NCBI GenBank assembly: GCA_050743125.1
Contig: JBOGEB010000174.1
Location: 1 to 9,069, forward strand
Direction: 5' to 3'
Source: JBOGEB01 sp050743125
GTDB taxonomy: Bacteria; Actinomycetota; Nitriliruptoria; Euzebyales; Egibacteraceae
Length of the DNA: 9,069 nt
Every line of letters starts with the position of its first letter. Within the stretch, counting starts at the first letter, position 1. The notes beneath the pieces were generated by a model, which had not been told where the DNA came from, made no database searches, and saw only the letters and a list, made by a program, of their open reading frames with translations. Below are positions 6,224-9,069 of the stretch, one piece after another. The position numbers were made by a program, and so were the translations under genes.

Positions 6224-6859
6224 GGTGCTTCAGTCTCTTCCGTTAGGAGCGGTGTAAAATCTCGATTCGCGATATGCGGCGGCCGTGGGTTACGCACCGG
6301 CCGCAGCGAATTAGATGTCCGGTTGAAGCTGCAGAATAGCATGCGTCGGCCGCGCGGTGACATGTTACAGCCCGAGCCATGGATCAGATTGCTGTGGAAG
6401 AACACCACGGTGCCCATGTCCCCCTTGAGCGCGAGGATTGGCTCCACGACGTGTCGGTCTTCCACCACGTACTTGAGGTCTCCGACGACGGTCGAGTCGC
6501 CAGCTCTGGTCGCACCGATCCAGCTGCCGACGTTAGCGAGGTCGGTCCCTCCCTCCGTATTGTTAGCGGTCCGGTAGGCTGAAGCACCCAGCGCCGGGCT
6601 CGTGTGTGAGCCCGGAATCAAGAGGAGAGGCGCGTTGTACTCGTCGACCGCATCGATCAACACAGCCGCGGTCGTCGCCGCGGAGTCGGGCATGCCGTCT
6701 AGCTGGCTCCAGAAGTCGAAGTCGCGGTGCCACTCGACCGCGGATCCGCGGAAGGCCACCTTGGAGTTGAGCTTGGCCTGATGAAGGTAGACAGGTCCGC
6801 CGAGCAGGTCATACGCACACGCCGCCAGCCGAGGCTGCTTTGTGAAAGCGAACAAAGCG
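6220..6859 (-). pseudogene. PhyH-type Fe(II)/2-oxoglutarate dioxygenase, 5' end removed by an IS element
   Basis: The remaining 211 residues match the phytanoyl-CoA dioxygenase / ectoine hydroxylase-like family: VYLHQAKLNSKVAFRG, then EWHRDFDFW with iron ligands His43 and Asp45, PLLLIPGSH, and FFHSNLIHGSGCNMSPRGR with iron ligand His159 and a probable 2-oxoglutarate-binding Arg168. Such enzymes hydroxylate small molecules or amino acids. In EctD the His-x-Asp lies near residue 144, so about 100 N-terminal residues are missing. Family similarity runs right up to the putative ISL3 end at 6860, and the frame meets a TGA inside the IS. The only available start is a TTG at 6855. A truncated product might be made, but activity is doubtful. 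It leads the three-gene minus-strand operon and overlaps the SznF-like gene by four bases. Confidence 0.8.
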
Positions 6860-7146
6860 GGCTCTATTGAAGAACGTGTAGGTGGGGTTTGTGGTCATTG
6901 CTCGTGTGGGAGCAGGAGCGTGACGGGTCCGCAGCACAGCATCACGAGCGCGGCGGCGGCTTTGGCGGAGTGAAACCCGTAGGCGCGGCGGATGATCAAA
7001 CGGATCTTGTTGTTCAACCCTTCGACCCGGCCGTTGGACAGCCCCAGACGGATCGCGGCCAGGATGCCGGCCCGATGCTTACGGATCGTGCGGCCCAGCG
7101 TGACGAACTCGGGGATGCGGCTGCGCTGCGCCCGGGACAGCCGCCC
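6860..7146 (-). mobile_element. ISL3-family insertion sequence remnant (3' end)
   Basis: The left edge GGCTCTATTGAAGAACGTGT, starting at 6860, resembles ISL3-family terminal repeats, which commonly begin GGCTCT. It lies about 35 bases outside the transposase stop codon, as expected. The other end of the element is missing: transposase similarity stops at about 7146, where the reading frame of a different plus-strand gene begins. No target duplication can be checked because only one terminus remains. The right boundary is approximate, within about 20 bases. Confidence 0.72.
6895..7146 (-). pseudogene. ISL3-family transposase, C-terminal fragment
   Basis: About 80 C-terminal residues of an ISL3 transposase remain: RSRIPEFVTLGRTIRKHRAG, then AAIRLGLSNGRVEGLNNKIR, and RRAYGFHSAKAAAALVMLCC. 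The glutamate in NGRVEGLNNKIR fits the last acidic residue of the DDE catalytic triad; the first two acidic residues and the N-terminal DNA-binding region are absent, so the fragment cannot transpose by itself. The open frame continues to 7314, but that upstream part lies antisense to another gene and has no transposase similarity. The stop is at 6897-6895. Confidence 0.78.
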
Positions 7147-7305
7147 TCGCTGCACCGCACCATCCGCGGACACCATGCCGCCGAGCTGTTCGGTACCACA
7201 CGGCGGACGTGCGCCAACGGCTGTGGCCTGTTTTCCAAGGACTGCGTGAACATGTGGCCGCTGATGGGCTTCGACCGATTGCTGCACGCCGCAGAAACGC
7301 GATGA
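7147..7305 (+). pseudogene. Orphan 3' end of an unknown cysteine-rich gene upstream of the aminotransferase
   Basis: A plus-strand frame with almost entirely G/C third positions ends in TGA at 7303-7305, overlapping the aminotransferase ATG (ATGA). The last 52 residues include RTCANGCGLFSKDCVNMWPL and GFDRLLHAAETR. Three cysteines spaced C-x3-C-x6-C could bind a metal, but no family can be assigned from the tail. Coding character vanishes leftwards where the ISL3 remnant starts, so the gene has lost its 5' part. The overlap with the aminotransferase suggests it was once the preceding gene of that operon. Confidence 0.55.
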
Positions 7306-8403
7306 GCGCCCCACAACCCAAGCCGATCGCTGCGCTGGCGCGTCTGCTCGACGTCATGCCGGACCCGTGCTCGGCACCACAGACCGAGCAGCTCGAGGGC
7401 GAGCTGGCCCGCTGCTTTGCGGTTGGCCACGCCGTGGCCGTTATCCAGCGGAACCGCCGCGCTGCATTGCGCCTTGGGCGCGCTGGGCATCGGGCCAGGG
7501 GATGAGGTGCTCGTTCCCGCGATCTCCGTGGTGATGTCGGTCGCTCCGGTCGTTTACGCCGGGGCCAGACCGGTCTTCGTCGACTGCGACCCCGGCGGCA
7601 CCGACTTCGACTACGACGACCTGGAGGCCAAGCTCAGCAGGGCCACTCGGTGTGTGATCCCGGTCTACCTGTGGGGCCGCGCCGGTGACCCGGTGCGGCT
7701 GGGCGAGTTCGCCGCCGCCCACGGGCTGCGGGTGGTCGAGGACGCCTGCCAGGCCCATGGCACCCGCTTCGACGGCCGGCTGTTGGGCACGTTCGGCGAT
7801 CTGGGTTGCTTCAGCACAAAGGACGGGAAGTTGCTGTGGTCGGGCGAGGGCGGGTTCATCGTCACCGACGATGACGATCTCGCGGCGCGCTGCCGGGCGT
7901 TTCGAACGCATTGGCAGGCCCCGCCTGACGGTGATGCGCCCCTCGGCCAATTGGGTCACAACTACCGGCTCAGTGAACCGCAGGCGGTCATCGTCCGCTG
8001 GAATCTCGCTCGGTTCGACGAGCTACTCTCTCGCCGCCGCCACCAAGCCGAGCTGCTCGCCGCGCTGCTGACAGACCTCCCCGCCGTCCGGCTGCACCGC
8101 CCGCGATCTGCGGAGGAGTGGAACGGGTACGCCCTCGTCGCGCTGCTGGACCTGCCGAAACCGCGGGACTTCAGCACTCACCTGGCTTCGCTCGGGGTCG
8201 TCAACAGCGTCGGCACCTTCGGGCTGGTCTCCTGCGACTTGCGGCGGCCCTTCGCCTGCCACGGCCCCACCCCGTGCCCGCGCGCCCGGGCGCTCATCGA
8301 CGCCACGCTGGCCGTGGTCCTGAACGAAAAGTACGACGACGATCGTATTCACGACATTGCGGCCATCATCGCCAGGGAGGTGCACCCGTGGGTCAATCTC
8401 TGA
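7302..8403 (+). pseudogene. DegT/DnrJ/EryC1/StrS-family aminotransferase with a one-base frameshift
   Basis: PLP-dependent aminotransferase of the sugar/cyclitol (StrS, StsC) family, which transfers an amino group to keto-sugars or keto-cyclitols. The ATG at 7302 overlaps the upstream stop. The first 47 codons end in CFAVGHAVAV, then the frame breaks. Omitting the single A at 7443 restores the family motif SSGTAALHCALGALGIGPGD and gives 366 residues, a normal length. In that corrected numbering the phosphate-binding SGT is 49-51 and the cofactor-binding Asp147 lies in VVEDACQAHG. Lys176 in KLLWSGEGG is the Schiff-base lysine and fits the StsC-type KLLxSGEGG pattern; LGHNYRLSEPQA is the usual substrate loop. 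Otherwise intact, so the change is recent or a sequencing error. A shorter product from the ATG at 7417 would have a disrupted N-terminus. The downstream exonuclease gene overlaps its end. Confidence 0.85.
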
Positions 8404-9032
8404 CCGACGATGAGGCGTACCGGGCGACCACGTTCGTGGTGGTCGACTTCGAGACGACCACCCCGAAGGGTTACAGGCCGGAGCCGGTCGAGGTCGCCGC
8501 GGTGGCGCTCCGCGACCGCGGCGGCGGTCTGGTCGAGGTCGGCCGCTTCTGCGAGCTGATCCGACCCCCGGCGCACGCCCCGATCACCCCGCTCGACACC
8601 GCCGAGAACGGGTTGAGGCCCGACGACGTCGCCGACGCACGCCCGGCCGCCCAAGTTCTGGCTGACCTAGACGGCCGGCTGGCCAGTCCGCCGTACCTGC
8701 TCGTGGCCCACAACGCTCACACCGAAGCCGGACTGCTCTACGACTACCGCGAGCATTGTCCCCGGCTGGCGGCCACGCACCTGATTGACACCATCAAGCT
8801 CTCCCGGACCGTCTTGCCCGGCCTGCCCTCCTACAGCCTTGACCACCTCATCTTCCACCTCGGCATCCCGCGACCCGCCCGGCGCCACCGCGCGCTGCCC
8901 GACGTCGAGGTCACCGCCCGGCTGTTTGCGCGCCTGATCAGCGACGGGCACCGGTCCACCTTGCAAGAGGTGACGAAGGTCTCCGGGCGCGTGCCCCGGG
9001 CTGCCCAGCCACACCAAGACGCGCTGTTCTGA
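8388..9032 (+). CDS. DEDDh-type 3'-5' exonuclease (DnaQ / DNA polymerase III epsilon-like)
   Basis: A 214-residue protein with the RNase H-like exonuclease motifs. Exo I is VVVDFETT (Asp20, Glu22). Exo II is VAHNAHTEAGLL, where Glu113 occupies the position usually held by Asp. Exo III is HRALPDVEVT (His167, Asp172). Members remove 3' nucleotides from DNA or RNA in proofreading, repair or RNA maturation; a free-standing protein of this size is not itself the replicative subunit. The GTG start at 8388 has GGGAGG eight bases upstream and overlaps the end of the aminotransferase gene by 16 bases, so the two are cotranscribed. Why a nuclease accompanies an aminotransferase is unclear, and its role may be unrelated. 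The C-terminal 25 residues look unstructured. Confidence 0.88.
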   Translation: MGQSLTDDEAYRATTFVVVDFETTTPKGYRPEPVEVAAVALRDRGGGLVEVGRFCELIRPPAHAPITPLDTAENGLRPDDVADARPAAQVLADLDGRLASPPYLLVAHNAHTEAGLLYDYREHCPRLAATHLIDTIKLSRTVLPGLPSYSLDHLIFHLGIPRPARRHRALPDVEVTARLFARLISDGHRSTLQEVTKVSGRVPRAAQPHQDALF

Positions 9033-9051
9033 TCCGGCAGAGAGGAGTTCG

Positions 9052-9069
9052 ATGCCCATCGACCTAGTG
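9052..9069 (+). CDS. Start of a further gene (six codons visible)
   Basis: An ATG at 9052 follows a good Shine-Dalgarno (AGAGGAG at 9041-9047) and lies 19 bases after the exonuclease stop. Only MPIDLV is visible before the window ends, so no function can be given. It probably continues the aminotransferase/exonuclease operon. Confidence 0.5.

Noticed and set aside
7147..7314. Extending the transposase to the end of its open frame at 7314
   Set aside because: The extra residues lack ISL3 similarity and lie antisense to a GC3-rich plus-strand tail whose stop overlaps the aminotransferase start.

Overview
The window reads as chromosomal DNA of a high-GC actinomycete (Streptomyces-like). Most reading frames show a strong G/C bias at third codon positions, GTG starts and overlapping stop/start codons are common, and the gene families (F420-type LLM oxidoreductase, HutC-type GntR regulator, ISL3 transposase, DegT aminotransferase) fit that group. 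No rRNA, tRNA or CRISPR array was seen.

Left block (1-2343, all minus strand): a GntR/HutC regulator, a translationally coupled 74-residue protein, a HAD phosphatase and the N-terminal part of an LLM flavin/F420 oxidoreductase. The regulator starts beside a perfect 8-bp inverted repeat (2382-2411), a candidate auto-operator that may also control the divergent small genes. Divergent block (2458 to about 3200, plus strand): three small closely packed frames. The first seems frameshifted, the second has two Cys-Cys pairs, and the third loses coding character near 3200.

Central island (about 3200-6859, minus strand): base composition and codon usage become clearly less GC-rich. Three tightly packed genes run 6859 to 3289: a 5'-truncated PhyH-type Fe(II)/2-oxoglutarate oxygenase, a 471-residue haem-oxygenase-like diiron oxidase plus cupin protein with the architecture of SznF (the streptozotocin N-nitrosating enzyme), and a plant-type class II ketol-acid reductoisomerase (KARI) with all catalytic residues. 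The SznF-like protein keeps every diiron ligand but lacks two of the three cupin histidines, so it may stop at N-hydroxylation. Together they look like the remnant of a horizontally acquired natural-product pathway. A spare KARI next to an N-oxygenase suggests either a biosynthetic KARI or a resistant target copy protecting against a hydroxamate-like KARI inhibitor. Both ideas are inference.

Right block (6860-9069): an ISL3-family transposase remnant cuts the PhyH gene on one side and abuts the orphan 3' end of an unknown plus-strand gene on the other. That tail overlaps (ATGA) a DegT/StrS sugar or cyclitol aminotransferase gene carrying an apparent one-base insertion at 7443. A DEDDh-type 3'-5' exonuclease gene follows, overlapping the aminotransferase end, and a further gene starts at 9052. 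The two probable frameshifts, the IS remnant and the truncated genes show that this is a rearranged, partly decaying accessory region.
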